From assembly GCA_902796595.1 (NCBI GenBank), contig CADBPM010000090.1, positions 1 through 45,044 on the forward strand: DNA of 45,044 nt, given 5' to 3'. Position 1 is the stretch's first letter, and the number at the start of each line of letters is the position of its first letter. Source of the stretch: an uncultured Lachnospiraceae bacterium. GTDB lineage: Bacteria > Bacillota > Clostridia > Lachnospirales > Lachnospiraceae. The notes under the pieces were generated by a model. That model made no database searches, was not told the origin of the DNA, and saw only the letters and a program-made list of their open reading frames with translations. The position numbers and the translations under genes are program-made. Shown here piece after piece: positions 16,694-25,756 of the stretch.

Positions 16694-17758
16694 ATGACTA
16701 AAAGAGATGAAACAAGGGCTGTAAAGATAGGAGACAGATTTATAGGCGGCAAAAATCCCGTGCTTATACAGTCTATGACTAATACTAAAACTGAGGATGT
16801 TGATGCAACAGTCAGACAGATACTTGATCTTGAGGCTGCCGGCTGTGAGATAATCAGGTCAACAGTTCCTACAATGGAAGCTGCGTTTGCTTTTTCTGAA
16901 ATAAAAAAGCGTATTCATATTCCGCTTGTTGCAGATATACATTTTGACTATAAGCTTGCTATCGCAGCTATGGAAAATGGAGCGGATAAAATAAGGATAA
17001 ACCCCGGCAACATAGGTGGAGAGGATAAACTTCGCGCAGTTGTGGAAAAAGCAAAAGAGTATAATGTTCCGATAAGAGTCGGCGTGAACAGCGGTTCGCT
17101 TGAAAAAGACCTTATAAAGAAATATGGTCATGTTACGCCTGAGGCACTTGTTGAGAGTGCGCTCAATAATGCAAAGATGATAGAGGATATGGACTATCAC
17201 AATATCGTGATAAGCATAAAATCTTCAGATGTTATTACAGCGATAAAGGCACATGAAATTATTTCCGAAAGAAGTGATATTCCTCTCCATGTAGGAATCA
17301 CAGAGGCAGGAAGCCTTACAGGCGGAACCGTTAAATCAAGCGTTGGTATCGGAATTATCCTTTATGAAGGCATAGGCAATACCATAAGAGTTTCTCTTAC
17401 AGGAGACCCTGTCGAGGAAGTAAAGACGGCAAAGCTTATTTTGAAATCGTTAGGCTTAAGAAAAGGCGGTGTGGATATTGTCTCATGTCCGACCTGCGGC
17501 AGGACTTCCATTGACCTTATAGGTCTTGAAAAGAAAGTAGAAAAACTTGTATCAAAATATGATAAGCTTGATATCAAGGTTGCAGTAATGGGATGTGTTG
17601 TAAATGGTCCTGGCGAAGGCAAGGAAGCTGATCTTGGAATATGCGGAGGAAAGGGAGAAGGCTTACTCATGAAGCATGGCGAGATCATAAGGAAGCTTCC
17701 GGAAAATGAATTACTTGGTGCACTTGAGGAAGAATTAGCAAACTGGAATAAAAAATAA
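16694..17758 (+). CDS. ispG: 4-hydroxy-3-methylbut-2-enyl diphosphate synthase (flavodoxin/ferredoxin)
   Basis: The 354-residue [4Fe-4S] enzyme makes HMBPP from MEcPP, the penultimate step of the MEP pathway. PVLIQSMTNTKTEDV at the N-terminus starts the TIM barrel. SCPTCGRTSIDL and VMGCVVNGPGEGKEAD in the C-terminal domain supply the cluster ligands (three Cys and a Glu). Its length is that of the short bacterial form. The polC ATG is 2 bp after its stop. Confidence 0.97.
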   Translation: MTKRDETRAVKIGDRFIGGKNPVLIQSMTNTKTEDVDATVRQILDLEAAGCEIIRSTVPTMEAAFAFSEIKKRIHIPLVADIHFDYKLAIAAMENGADKIRINPGNIGGEDKLRAVVEKAKEYNVPIRVGVNSGSLEKDLIKKYGHVTPEALVESALNNAKMIEDMDYHNIVISIKSSDVITAIKAHEIISERSDIPLHVGITEAGSLTGGTVKSSVGIGIILYEGIGNTIRVSLTGDPVEEVKTAKLILKSLGLRKGGVDIVSCPTCGRTSIDLIGLEKKVEKLVSKYDKLDIKVAVMGCVVNGPGEGKEADLGICGGKGEGLLMKHGEIIRKLPENELLGALEEELANWNKK

Positions 17759-17759
17759 T

Positions 17760-20700
17760 ATGAATTTTCATGAAGCGTTTACTACTCTGACTATGAAAGA
17801 AGACCTTGATGAGGCGTTTCAGAATGTTTCCGTTGATGGCGTGAATATTTCAAGAAAGGCTCACAAGGCAGTTATTGTTATTTCCGCAAAAGAACCGATA
17901 AAACCAAAATATTTAAGCCGCATGAAAAGCACTTTTAAGAGTCAGGTTTTTCATGGCTGCTATGATGTAGATGTAGTATTTGAGGAGCATTATGACATGG
18001 GTAATGCTTCTTTTTCTGATATATTCAAATCTTATGAAGAGAATATATTGCTTGAACTCGATGCAAAAGGGCATTTGTACAGGCAGTTTTTAGAGGATGC
18101 TGATATAACCTTTGAAGATGAAAAGACTATGCACATCGATGCTGAAAATGATTTTTTTACTGTCACAAGGCTTGAGAAGGTTGCAGAATGGCTGAGAGAG
18201 GTTCTTAAAAAAAGATTTGATCGTGACGTAAGTATAAGAACAACTTTTCATACTCCGAAAGCAAGGCACAAAAAGGAGATTCCTGATACTATTTCTGCTG
18301 CGCAGGCGGCAGAAAATGCCCTGAAACAAAAAACAAAAATGCCAGCCGGTAAAAAGAAAGCGGGCAAGGAGGGTGTGGATTTTGTAAAGGCGCCTGCTCC
18401 AAAGAAAGAAGAGAAGTCTCCTGAAAAGAAAGAATACAGAAGAACGCCTAAACTGCCGGATGACCCTGATATTTTTTATGGCAAGCCTTTTGTCGGTAAG
18501 ATTACAAATCTGCATGATATAGCCGGCGAGATTGGCGAGGTCGTAGTTCGCGGCAAGGTAATGACTCTTGAAGAGAGGGCTCTTAAAAATGAAAAAACCT
18601 TGATTCTCTTTTCGATAACGGACTTTACAGACAGTATCATGGCAAAGATCTTTGTGAGGAATGAGGAGCTTCCTGATGTAAAAGCGAAGCTTAAACCAGG
18701 TTCCTTTATTAAACTTACCGGCGTGGCTATGATGGATACATTTGAAAGAGAAATAGCCATAAATTCGATAAGGGGAATAAAAAGCATCGAAGATTTTACT
18801 GTAAAGCGTGTCGATAATGCCCCTGTCAAGAGAGTGGAACTGCATCTTCATACTATAATGAGTGAAATGGATGCCTGTGTAAATACCAAGCCGCTCTTAA
18901 AGCAGCTGACTTCATGGGGACACAGTGCTGTTGCAATCACAGATCATGGAGTTGTTCAGTCGTGTACAGATGCATTTCACGCTAAACGCGACCTTGGCAT
19001 GAAAGACTTTAAGCTTATATATGGTGTGGAGGCTTATCTTGTCGATGATGCAAATATTGTAAGGAATGACGGAGGGCAGAAGTTAAAGGATCCGGCTGTT
19101 GTATTTGATATCGAAACCACAGGCTTTGGACCTGAGAATGACAGGATAATCGAGATCGGTGCAGTGAAAGTAATGGATGGCAAGGTTGTCGACAGATTTT
19201 CAACCTTTGTCTATCCGGGCATGCATATTCCGGAAAGAATTACAGAACTTACAAGCATTACTGATGAAATGGTGGCTGATGCGCCGGATATAACGGTGGT
19301 CTTACCTCAGTTCCTTGAATTTTGTAAGGGCTGCTTTGTGGTCGCACACAATGCTTCCTTTGATACCAGCTTTATCAAGGCAAATATGGAAAGGCAGGGG
19401 ATCTCTGGAGATTTCACCATAGTTGATACTATGGATATGGGAAGGGTTTTTGTTCCGGGACTCAAAAATTATAAGCTTGATACTCTGGCGGATGCGCTGG
19501 GCGTTTCGCTTGAACATCATCACAGAGCTGTTGATGATGCGGAATGTACCGCATTTATCTACCTTGGGCTATGTGATCTTGCCAAAAAGAAGGCAGGTGC
19601 TTCATCGCTTTCAGATCTTATAGACTGCAAGCTTTCGCCTGAGGTCATCCGCGAGATGAAAACATATCATGCTATTATTCTTGCAAAGAATGATCTTGGC
19701 AGGTCAAATCTGTATAAACTGATAAGTGAATCGCATCTTACATATTTCAAAAAGAGACCCAGGATTCCAAAGAGGCTTCTCATGGAAAATCGTGAGGGAC
19801 TTATCGTCGGTTCTGCATGCTGTGCCGGTGAACTTTATCAGGCAATCTTAAGGGGCAATGATGGCGATGTGGGCAGAATAGCCCAGTTTTATGATTATCT
19901 TGAAATTCAGCCGCTTGCTAATAACCGTTTTATGATCGAGTCGCCAAAGACTCCGGATGTGAACAGTGACGCAGATCTTATAAAGATAAATGAGAAGATT
20001 GTAAAACTTGGAGAAGAATACAATAAACCTGTAGTTGCTACCTGCGATGTACATTTTCTTAATCCGGAAGATGAGATCTACAGGACCATGATCCTTAATG
20101 CAAAGGGTATGGGCGGCGAAGATCCGGCACCGCTGTATCTTAGAACAACTGAAGAAATGCTTGAAGAATTTTCGTATCTTGGCAAGGATAAGGCATACGA
20201 GGTTGTTGTTAAAAATACAAACCTTATTGCAGATATGATAGATAATATAGATCCGGTCAGACCTGACAAGTGCCCTCCTAAGATTGAAAATTCAGATGAA
20301 AATCTCAGGACGATCTGCTACAACAGGGCACATGAGCTTTATGGTGAAAATCTTCCGGATCCGGTTATGGCAAGACTTGAAAAAGAGCTTACCTCCATCA
20401 TAAGTAATGGATATTCGGTTCTTTATATAATCGCACAAAAGCTTGTGTGGAAATCGAATGAAGACGGTTATCTTGTTGGTTCAAGAGGTTCCGTTGGTTC
20501 ATCCTTTGCAGCATTTATGGCAGGAATCACAGAGGTTAATTCACTTCCTGCCCATTACAGGTGTGCAAAATGCTTCTATACTGATTTTGATTCGGAAGAA
20601 GTTAAGAAATATGGCGGAAGATCGGGCTGCGATATGCCTGATAAACTGTGTCCTGTCTGCGGAGAACCCCTTGTGAAAGAGGGACACGATATACCATTTG

Positions 20701-22175
20701 AAACATTCCTTGGCTTTAATGGAGACAAGGAACCAGATATCGATCTTAACTTTTCAGGAGAATACCAGTCGAAGGCGCATGCATATACGGAGGTTATCTT
20801 TGGTGAAGGTCAGACATTTAAGGCGGGAACTATAGGTGGTGTCGCAGACAAGACGGCGTATGGATATGTTCTTAAATATAATGAGGAAAATGAGATAACC
20901 TCTATGCGCCGTCCTGAGATAACAAGGATATCTCAGGGATGCATAGGAGTAAAGAGAACTACAGGACAGCACCCGGGCGGTATCGTTGTTCTTCCTATCG
21001 GAGAAAAGATATATACATTTACACCTGTTCAGCATCCTGCAAATGATATGACAAGTAACATTGTCACAACTCACTTCGATTACCATTCGATCGACCATAA
21101 CCTCTTAAAGCTTGATATACTCGGACACGATGATCCTACCATGATCAGAATGCTTGAAGATATTACCGGAGTGGATGCAACGACTATAAGAATGGATGAT
21201 GAAGGCGTGCTCGGACTGTTCCATGGACTTGAAACGATCGGACTACAGCCTGAGGATATTGAGGGAGTAGATCTAGGAACGCTTGGAGTGCCAGAATTTG
21301 GAACAAAATTTGTCATGCAGATGCTTCATGATACAAAGCCGACTACTTTTTCGGAACTTGTAAGAATTTCAGGTCTGTCGCATGGTACAAATGTATGGCT
21401 TGATAATGCACAGACTCTTATTGAAGAGGGGAAATGTACCCTTTCCACTGCAATCTGTACAAGAGATGATATAATGATCTATCTTATACAGAAGGGACTT
21501 GACAAGGGACATGCCTTCAAGATAATGGAAAGTGTTCGAAAAGGACGCGGACTTAAGCCGGAAATGGAAAGTGAAATGATAGAGCATGGAGTTCCGGACT
21601 GGTATATATGGTCATGTAAGAGGATCAAGTATATGTTCCCTAAGGCACATGCTGTTGCTTATGTTACCATGGGACTTAGGATTGCATATTATAAGGTTCA
21701 CTATCCGTTGGCTTATTATGCGGCATTTTTCTCGATAAGAGCAAAGGCTTTCAACTATGAGCTTATGTGTCAGGGCAGAGATAAACTTATTGCCAATATG
21801 AAAGCGATCAAGGCAAAAGGCAAGGATATGTCTGCCAAAGAAGAAGACGTGGTAAGCGACGGCCTTCTTGTTCAGGAAATGTATTCAAGAGGCTTTGAAT
21901 TTATGCCGATTGATATTTACAGAGCCAAAGCAAGAAGATTTCAGATAATAGACGGCAAGCTTATGCCTTCGTTTGTTTCAATAGATGGACTTGGAGATAC
22001 AGCTGCGATCGCGCTTGAAGAGGCTGTAAAACAAGGCCCGTTCATTTCAAAGGATGACCTGAAAAGAAGAGCGGGACTTTCTCAGACATCAATAGAAAAA
22101 ATGTCAGAACTTGGATTACTCTCTGGTCTTCCTGAATCAAATCAGATATCGCTTACGGACCTTTTTAAGGTCTGA
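17760..22175 (+). CDS. polC: DNA polymerase III alpha subunit, PolC type
   Basis: The 1471-residue replicative polymerase belongs to the Gram-positive PolC class. Domains in order: a variable N-terminal region with a Lys/Pro-rich linker; an OB fold (about 236-345); a PHP domain beginning VELHLHT (about 358); an inserted 3'-5' exonuclease with VFDIETTGF (about 448), VAHNASFDTSF and HHRAVDDAE; a Cys-rich zinc segment (CAKC near 935 and CPVCGEPL); and the catalytic palm with PDIDLNFSGEYQ (about 991). Proofreading and polymerase residues look intact. It closes the operon; a strong terminator follows. No good Shine-Dalgarno is visible, so coupling to ispG is likely. Confidence 0.97.
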   Translation: MNFHEAFTTLTMKEDLDEAFQNVSVDGVNISRKAHKAVIVISAKEPIKPKYLSRMKSTFKSQVFHGCYDVDVVFEEHYDMGNASFSDIFKSYEENILLELDAKGHLYRQFLEDADITFEDEKTMHIDAENDFFTVTRLEKVAEWLREVLKKRFDRDVSIRTTFHTPKARHKKEIPDTISAAQAAENALKQKTKMPAGKKKAGKEGVDFVKAPAPKKEEKSPEKKEYRRTPKLPDDPDIFYGKPFVGKITNLHDIAGEIGEVVVRGKVMTLEERALKNEKTLILFSITDFTDSIMAKIFVRNEELPDVKAKLKPGSFIKLTGVAMMDTFEREIAINSIRGIKSIEDFTVKRVDNAPVKRVELHLHTIMSEMDACVNTKPLLKQLTSWGHSAVAITDHGVVQSCTDAFHAKRDLGMKDFKLIYGVEAYLVDDANIVRNDGGQKLKDPAVVFDIETTGFGPENDRIIEIGAVKVMDGKVVDRFSTFVYPGMHIPERITELTSITDEMVADAPDITVVLPQFLEFCKGCFVVAHNASFDTSFIKANMERQGISGDFTIVDTMDMGRVFVPGLKNYKLDTLADALGVSLEHHHRAVDDAECTAFIYLGLCDLAKKKAGASSLSDLIDCKLSPEVIREMKTYHAIILAKNDLGRSNLYKLISESHLTYFKKRPRIPKRLLMENREGLIVGSACCAGELYQAILRGNDGDVGRIAQFYDYLEIQPLANNRFMIESPKTPDVNSDADLIKINEKIVKLGEEYNKPVVATCDVHFLNPEDEIYRTMILNAKGMGGEDPAPLYLRTTEEMLEEFSYLGKDKAYEVVVKNTNLIADMIDNIDPVRPDKCPPKIENSDENLRTICYNRAHELYGENLPDPVMARLEKELTSIISNGYSVLYIIAQKLVWKSNEDGYLVGSRGSVGSSFAAFMAGITEVNSLPAHYRCAKCFYTDFDSEEVKKYGGRSGCDMPDKLCPVCGEPLVKEGHDIPFETFLGFNGDKEPDIDLNFSGEYQSKAHAYTEVIFGEGQTFKAGTIGGVADKTAYGYVLKYNEENEITSMRRPEITRISQGCIGVKRTTGQHPGGIVVLPIGEKIYTFTPVQHPANDMTSNIVTTHFDYHSIDHNLLKLDILGHDDPTMIRMLEDITGVDATTIRMDDEGVLGLFHGLETIGLQPEDIEGVDLGTLGVPEFGTKFVMQMLHDTKPTTFSELVRISGLSHGTNVWLDNAQTLIEEGKCTLSTAICTRDDIMIYLIQKGLDKGHAFKIMESVRKGRGLKPEMESEMIEHGVPDWYIWSCKRIKYMFPKAHAVAYVTMGLRIAYYKVHYPLAYYAAFFSIRAKAFNYELMCQGRDKLIANMKAIKAKGKDMSAKEEDVVSDGLLVQEMYSRGFEFMPIDIYRAKARRFQIIDGKLMPSFVSIDGLGDTAAIALEEAVKQGPFISKDDLKRRAGLSQTSIEKMSELGLLSGLPESNQISLTDLFKV

Positions 22176-22205
22176 CTGGCTGATTTTGTATACGATATTG
22201 TTGAT

Positions 22206-22251
22206 AAAGACTGCACTTTTGTGAAATTTTACTAAAGTGCAGTCTTTTTTT
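22206..22251 (+). terminator. Strong intrinsic terminator after polC
   Basis: A perfect 14-bp stem AAAGACTGCACTTT/AAAGTGCAGTCTTT (22206-22219 with 22234-22247) with a 14-nt loop ends in seven T. It separates the polC operon from the iron uptake operon. Confidence 0.92.
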
Positions 22252-22289
22252 GAATTTTTATTTTTTATTCATAAACCTGCTAAATGCTA

Positions 22290-22318
22290 TTGACAATCAT
22301 TCTCAATTGAAATATAAT
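22290..22318 (+). promoter_or_regulatory. Consensus promoter of the feo operon with overlapping Fur-like box
   Basis: A perfect TTGACA (22290-22295), 17-bp spacer and perfect TATAAT (22313-22318) are present. TGACAATCATTCTCA (22291-22305) overlaps the -35 and spacer. It matches the 7-1-7 Fur-type pattern TGATAATNATTATCA at all but two of the defined positions. Binding by an iron-sensing Fur repressor would block RNA polymerase when iron is plentiful. That is inference from position and gene content. Confidence 0.75.
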
Positions 22319-22343
22319 ACCAATGGTTTGAGTTTGTTTGTGC

Positions 22344-22355
22344 TAACTAAAGTTA
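22344..22355. promoter_or_regulatory. Small palindrome downstream of the feo promoter
   Basis: TAACT and AGTTA are separated by AA, about 25 bp after the -10 box and 41 bp before feoA. It could be a second operator in the leader. It is too short to assign to a regulator. Confidence 0.35.
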
Positions 22356-22396
22356 ACCATAACGAACTTCAATATACTGTTTAAAGGAGGTAGCAG

Positions 22397-22609
22397 ATGA
22401 TGCCACTTATCATGGCAAGTCCTGGTGAAGAAGTTGAAATTAGAAAGGTTGGCGGTTCTGAAGAGACCAGACACTTTTTAAATAACATGGGATTTACAGA
22501 AGGAGCCAAGTGCTCTGTCATAAGTTCCATCAATGGCAATATTATTATAAATATCAGGGACTCTCGTGTTGCCTTGGACAGTAATATTGCTAAAAAAATA
22601 ATGGTTTAA
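22397..22609 (+). CDS. feoA: FeoA domain protein, first copy
   Basis: The 70-residue SH3-like protein supports FeoB-dependent ferrous iron uptake. GEEVEIRKVGGSEETRHFLNNMGFTEGAKC matches the FeoA pattern when read in parts, with MGFTEG as the hallmark turn. A near-perfect AAAGGAGG lies upstream of two adjacent ATG codons (22397 or 22400). A second FeoA follows after 15 bp. Expression is probably iron-controlled through the box at 22291-22305. Confidence 0.88.
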   Translation: MMPLIMASPGEEVEIRKVGGSEETRHFLNNMGFTEGAKCSVISSINGNIIINIRDSRVALDSNIAKKIMV

Positions 22610-22624
22610 GAGTAAGGAGATGAC

Positions 22625-22849
22625 ATGATGCGCACCTTAAAGGAAGCCAGAGTAGGCGAAACTGTTAAGTGTACCGGTATCAACGGTGCTGGAGCACTTA
22701 AGAGAAGAATAATGGATATGGGTATTACAAAGGGATGCGAGCTTTATATCAGAAAAGTTGCCCCCCTTGGAGATCCTGTTGAAGTTACGGTCAGAGGATA
22801 TGAACTTACACTCAGAAAAGATGATGCTGAGATAGTTCTTATTGGCTAA
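22625..22849 (+). CDS. feoA: FeoA domain protein, second copy
   Basis: The 74-residue protein is clearly a FeoA domain (MDMGITKGCELYIRKVAPLGDPVEV), and is closer to the textbook pattern than the first copy. AAGGAG precedes the ATG. Two FeoA genes before feoB is a recurrent arrangement in Clostridia. The copies are divergent, so they are probably not redundant. Confidence 0.9.
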   Translation: MMRTLKEARVGETVKCTGINGAGALKRRIMDMGITKGCELYIRKVAPLGDPVEVTVRGYELTLRKDDAEIVLIG

Positions 22850-22876
22850 AAAGATATCAAAAAAGGAAAAGAAAAA

Positions 22877-25063
22877 ATGGCGATCAGAATAGCACTAATA
22901 GGTAATCCTAACTGTGGTAAGACCACAATGTTCAATGCTCTGACCGGTGCCAATCAGTATGTAGGTAACTGGCCAGGCGTTACAGTAGAGAAAAAGGAAG
23001 GCAAATATAAGAAGAATAAGGATGTTATAATTACCGATCTTCCTGGTATTTATTCCCTTTCTCCTTATACTCTTGAAGAAGTAGTCAGCCGTGACTATCT
23101 TATAAAGGAAAAGCCTGAAGCTGTACTTGATATTGTTGATGCATCCAATATCGAGCGTAACCTTTACCTTTCAACCCAGATAATCGAGCTTGGCATTCCT
23201 GTAGTCATTGCCCTCAATATGATGGATGTTGTAAAGAAGAGAGGCGACAGGATCGATACAGCCAAACTTTCAAAGGAACTTGGATGCAAGGTTGTTGAAA
23301 TGAGTGCTCTTCACGGCAATGGCATTAATGAGGCTGTAAATGAAGCAATAAAACTTGCAAATGCAAAGAAGACAGTTGAACCTTTAAAGTGCCTCGGCGA
23401 GAATATCGAAGGAGCAATTGAAGAAGTAGATGATGTAGTTTCTTCAAATATCTGTGATGTCTCACAGAGAAGATGGCATCTTGTCAAACTTCTTGAGAAC
23501 GACGAGAAGATTCTTGAAAGAATCAGTCTTTCTGCTGATGAAAGCGCAAAGCTTAGCGATATAAGAAAAGAACTTGAAAAGAAGGCTGATAATGATGCAG
23601 AATCAGCTATCACAGATGCAAGATATGAATATATCGTTGGAGTTGTCAAAGATTCTGTAAAGAAGGTTGCTACAGGACTTACAGTTTCTGATAAGATCGA
23701 CCGTATAGTTACCAACCGTATTCTTGCCCTTCCTATCTTTGCACTTGTAATGACAGCAGTATATTATTTCTCGATTTCTACTATCGGTACAATGTGTACT
23801 GACTGGGTAAATGACGTACTTGTTGCAGAATGGGCTCAGGGAGGTCTTAATACACTTTTTGAGAACGCAGGCGTAAATCCTATCCTTCAATCACTTGTTG
23901 TAGATGGTATTGTGGGCGGTGTTGGTACTGTTCTTGGTTTTATTCCTCAGATGGCAGCTGTATTCCTTTGCCTTTCAATTCTTGAAGATATCGGATACAT
24001 GGCTCGTGTTGCTTTCGTAATGGATCGTGTATTCAGACATTTTGGTCTTTCAGGCAAGTCATTCATTCCACTTCTTGTTTCCTCAGGCTGTGGAGTTCCT
24101 GGTATCCTTGCTTCAAAGACGATTGAAAATGATAATGACCGCAGACTTACAATAATGACTACCACATTTATCCCGTGTGGTGCAAAGCTTCCTATAATTG
24201 CTCTTATCGGCACACTTGCTGTCGGTGGTGCATGGTGGGTTGCTCCTGCAATGTATTTCTTTGGAATTGGTGCTGTTCTTGTTACGGCTATAATACTTAA
24301 GAAGACAGAGATGTTTGCCGGGGAGGCTGCTCCTTTTGTTATGGAGCTTCCTGCATATCATATTCCTGGTGTAAAGACAGTCCTTCTTCATGTATGGGAA
24401 AGACTTAAGGGATATGTTAAGAAGGCTGGTACAGTTATATTCCTTGCGTGTGCTGTTATGTGGTTTCTTTCAAGTTTCGGTGTTGAAAATGGTGCGTTTG
24501 GCCTTGTTGAAAGCTCATCAAATTCAATCATGGCATTTATCGGAAACCTCTTTGCATGGCTCTTTATCCCACTCGGATTTGGTTCATGGCAGCCAGTTGC
24601 AGCTTCAATCTCAGGCCTTGTGGCTAAAGAATCAGTTGTTTCAACAATTGCTATTCTTGGTAATATTTCCTCAGATGTTGCAGATGCGGCAGCAGGAGAT
24701 ATGGATGCAGATGCGCTTAAGCAGACAGCCAACGCAATCATTCCTTGGTTTTCAGGAAGCATCGGAGCACTCTCATTCCTTGTATTCAACTCACTCAATT
24801 CACCTTGCCTTGCAGCTATAGGTACAATTGCTCAGGAGATGAATTCAAAGAAGTGGTTCTGGTTTACAATTCTCTTCCAGAACATCAATGCTTACCTTGT
24901 AGCTATGATGGTATATCAGCTTGTTGGCCTTGTTGCAGGTCAGGTAGCATTTGGACCATTTACCATTGTTGCTATACTTGTTCTTCTTGTATACCTTTTC
25001 TTCATTTTTAGACCGAACAAGTATGCACATAGAAATATTGAAGCTCGTCGTTCAGTAGCCTGA
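22877..25063 (+). CDS. feoB: Ferrous iron transporter FeoB
   Basis: The 728-residue inner-membrane transporter has an N-terminal G domain with G1 GNPNCGKTT (about 9-17), G3 DLPGIYSL and G4 NMMD, and a helical GDI-like spacer. The C-terminal membrane part contains two Gate motifs, one around SCGVPGILASKTIEN and one around FNSLNSPCLAAIGTI. Conserved membrane Cys residues are present. It starts 27 bp after the second feoA. No terminator follows directly; a repeat and then a Cys-rich membrane protein gene follow. Confidence 0.96.
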   Translation: MAIRIALIGNPNCGKTTMFNALTGANQYVGNWPGVTVEKKEGKYKKNKDVIITDLPGIYSLSPYTLEEVVSRDYLIKEKPEAVLDIVDASNIERNLYLSTQIIELGIPVVIALNMMDVVKKRGDRIDTAKLSKELGCKVVEMSALHGNGINEAVNEAIKLANAKKTVEPLKCLGENIEGAIEEVDDVVSSNICDVSQRRWHLVKLLENDEKILERISLSADESAKLSDIRKELEKKADNDAESAITDARYEYIVGVVKDSVKKVATGLTVSDKIDRIVTNRILALPIFALVMTAVYYFSISTIGTMCTDWVNDVLVAEWAQGGLNTLFENAGVNPILQSLVVDGIVGGVGTVLGFIPQMAAVFLCLSILEDIGYMARVAFVMDRVFRHFGLSGKSFIPLLVSSGCGVPGILASKTIENDNDRRLTIMTTTFIPCGAKLPIIALIGTLAVGGAWWVAPAMYFFGIGAVLVTAIILKKTEMFAGEAAPFVMELPAYHIPGVKTVLLHVWERLKGYVKKAGTVIFLACAVMWFLSSFGVENGAFGLVESSSNSIMAFIGNLFAWLFIPLGFGSWQPVAASISGLVAKESVVSTIAILGNISSDVADAAAGDMDADALKQTANAIIPWFSGSIGALSFLVFNSLNSPCLAAIGTIAQEMNSKKWFWFTILFQNINAYLVAMMVYQLVGLVAGQVAFGPFTIVAILVLLVYLFFIFRPNKYAHRNIEARRSVA

Positions 25064-25075
25064 TTACCCTAAATA

Positions 25076-25155
25076 ATGTTTAGCCGGCCATTTTTGTTCG
25101 CTTTGCAAAGGCTGGCAGGGCAAAATACCCTTGTCGTTTGGCAGGGGTATTTTGC
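25076..25155 (+). repeat. Family 2 hairpin repeat, copy 3, with attached long hairpin
   Basis: The 49-bp unit (25076-25124) has arms GCCGGCC and GGCTGGC. It merges into a perfect 11-bp inverted repeat GCAAAATACCC (25120-25130) and GGGTATTTTGC (25145-25155), which extends to 14 pairs with one G-T. It sits between feoB and the next gene. No long T-tract follows, so it is more likely an RNA stability or partial termination structure than a full terminator. Confidence 0.6.
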
Positions 25156-25183
25156 TTATATGGTTTATAGATTGGAGTGTGTT

Positions 25184-25534
25184 ATGATAGGAAATATAAT
25201 TATAATCGCAGTTATTGCAGTAGCAGGAGCTTTTGCTTTAAAAAGTACGATCGGGCATTTAAAGGGTGAAGGAGGGTGCTGTGGAGGAGGATCAGGCTCC
25301 ATAGAAATAGATAAGGAACTTGACAGTCCTGTAATTGAGAAAAGAACCTACAAAGTTGAAGGAATGCACTGTGATCATTGTAGGGTTAATATAAAGAATG
25401 CCTTGAACAGGCTTGATGGAGTCAAGGCAGAGGTAAGCCTGAAAAAGAGCACTGCAGAAGTTTCTTTATCAAAGGATGTATCGGATGATGTGATAAAAAG
25501 AGCAGTAGAAGATGTGGGATATAAGATAGTGTGA
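25184..25534 (+). CDS. FeoB-associated Cys-rich membrane segment fused to a heavy-metal-associated domain
   Basis: The 116-residue protein starts with a transmembrane helix (about 3-21). A Gly/Cys-rich stretch GGCCGGG follows, as in small FeoB-associated Cys-rich membrane proteins. The C-terminal HMA ferredoxin-like domain (about 50-116) has the metal-binding motif GMHCDHC. It could hand over or sense metal ions (Cu+ or Fe2+) at the membrane. I start at 25184, with GGAG upstream; the frame is open from 25076, but that stretch is a repeat. Proximity to feoB suggests co-expression, though the hairpin between them may reduce it. Confidence 0.78.
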   Translation: MIGNIIIIAVIAVAGAFALKSTIGHLKGEGGCCGGGSGSIEIDKELDSPVIEKRTYKVEGMHCDHCRVNIKNALNRLDGVKAEVSLKKSTAEVSLSKDVSDDVIKRAVEDVGYKIV

Positions 25535-25564
25535 TTTGAAAATAAGCCTGATATATATGATGCC

Positions 25565-25583
25565 GGGGTAAAATATTTGCCCC
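25565..25583. repeat. Hairpin after the HMA gene
   Basis: GGGGTAAA and TTTGCCCC (one G-T pair) flank a 3-nt loop. It begins 31 bp after the HMA stop codon. No T-tract follows directly, so terminator function is uncertain. The rest of 25584-25688 shows nothing recognisable. Confidence 0.4.
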
Positions 25584-25688
25584 AACTAAATGATATGAGC
25601 CAAGCAATTTTTTGACTTTATTTCTTAAGAAATGCATTCGGTGTCCCTTAAAATTGTCCTGAAAGTACTGATTTTACCGCAATATTTC

Positions 25689-25724
25689 AAAAATTCAGAA
25701 AAAGTTGAAAAAACAATCAAAAAA
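25689..25724 (+). promoter_or_regulatory. Helically phased A-tracts upstream of the tRNA promoter
   Basis: Four A-tracts of 5, 5, 6 and 6 bases (25689-25693, 25699-25703, 25708-25713, 25719-25724) have centres about 10.2 bp apart on average. They end 3 bp before the -35 box. Such phasing bends DNA, and A-rich DNA here can act as an UP element for RNA polymerase alpha. Confidence 0.6.
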
Positions 25725-25727
25725 GTG

Positions 25728-25756
25728 TTGACATACGATCTCAAACGTGGTATACT
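25728..25756 (+). promoter_or_regulatory. Strong sigma-A promoter for tRNA-Glu and probably the rimP-nusA-infB operon
   Basis: A perfect TTGACA (25728-25733), 17-bp spacer and TATACT (25751-25756) lie 49 bp before the tRNA. Because little room exists between the tRNA terminator and rimP, this may also be the promoter of the downstream operon by read-through. Confidence 0.8.

Noticed and set aside
24388..24821. Long alternative frames inside feoB on both strands
   Set aside because: They are shadows of a clear FeoB frame with intact motifs, and have no recognisable domains.
25076..25183. Longer frame for the HMA protein starting at 25076
   Set aside because: The extension is encoded by family 2 repeat copy 3 and its hairpin. 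The ATG at 25184 has a ribosome site and is followed by the expected membrane helix.
25535..25727. Possible riboswitch or T-box upstream of tRNA-Glu
   Set aside because: No T-box sequence, specifier loop or known aptamer core was found; only a GGGG/CCCC hairpin and A-tracts are visible.
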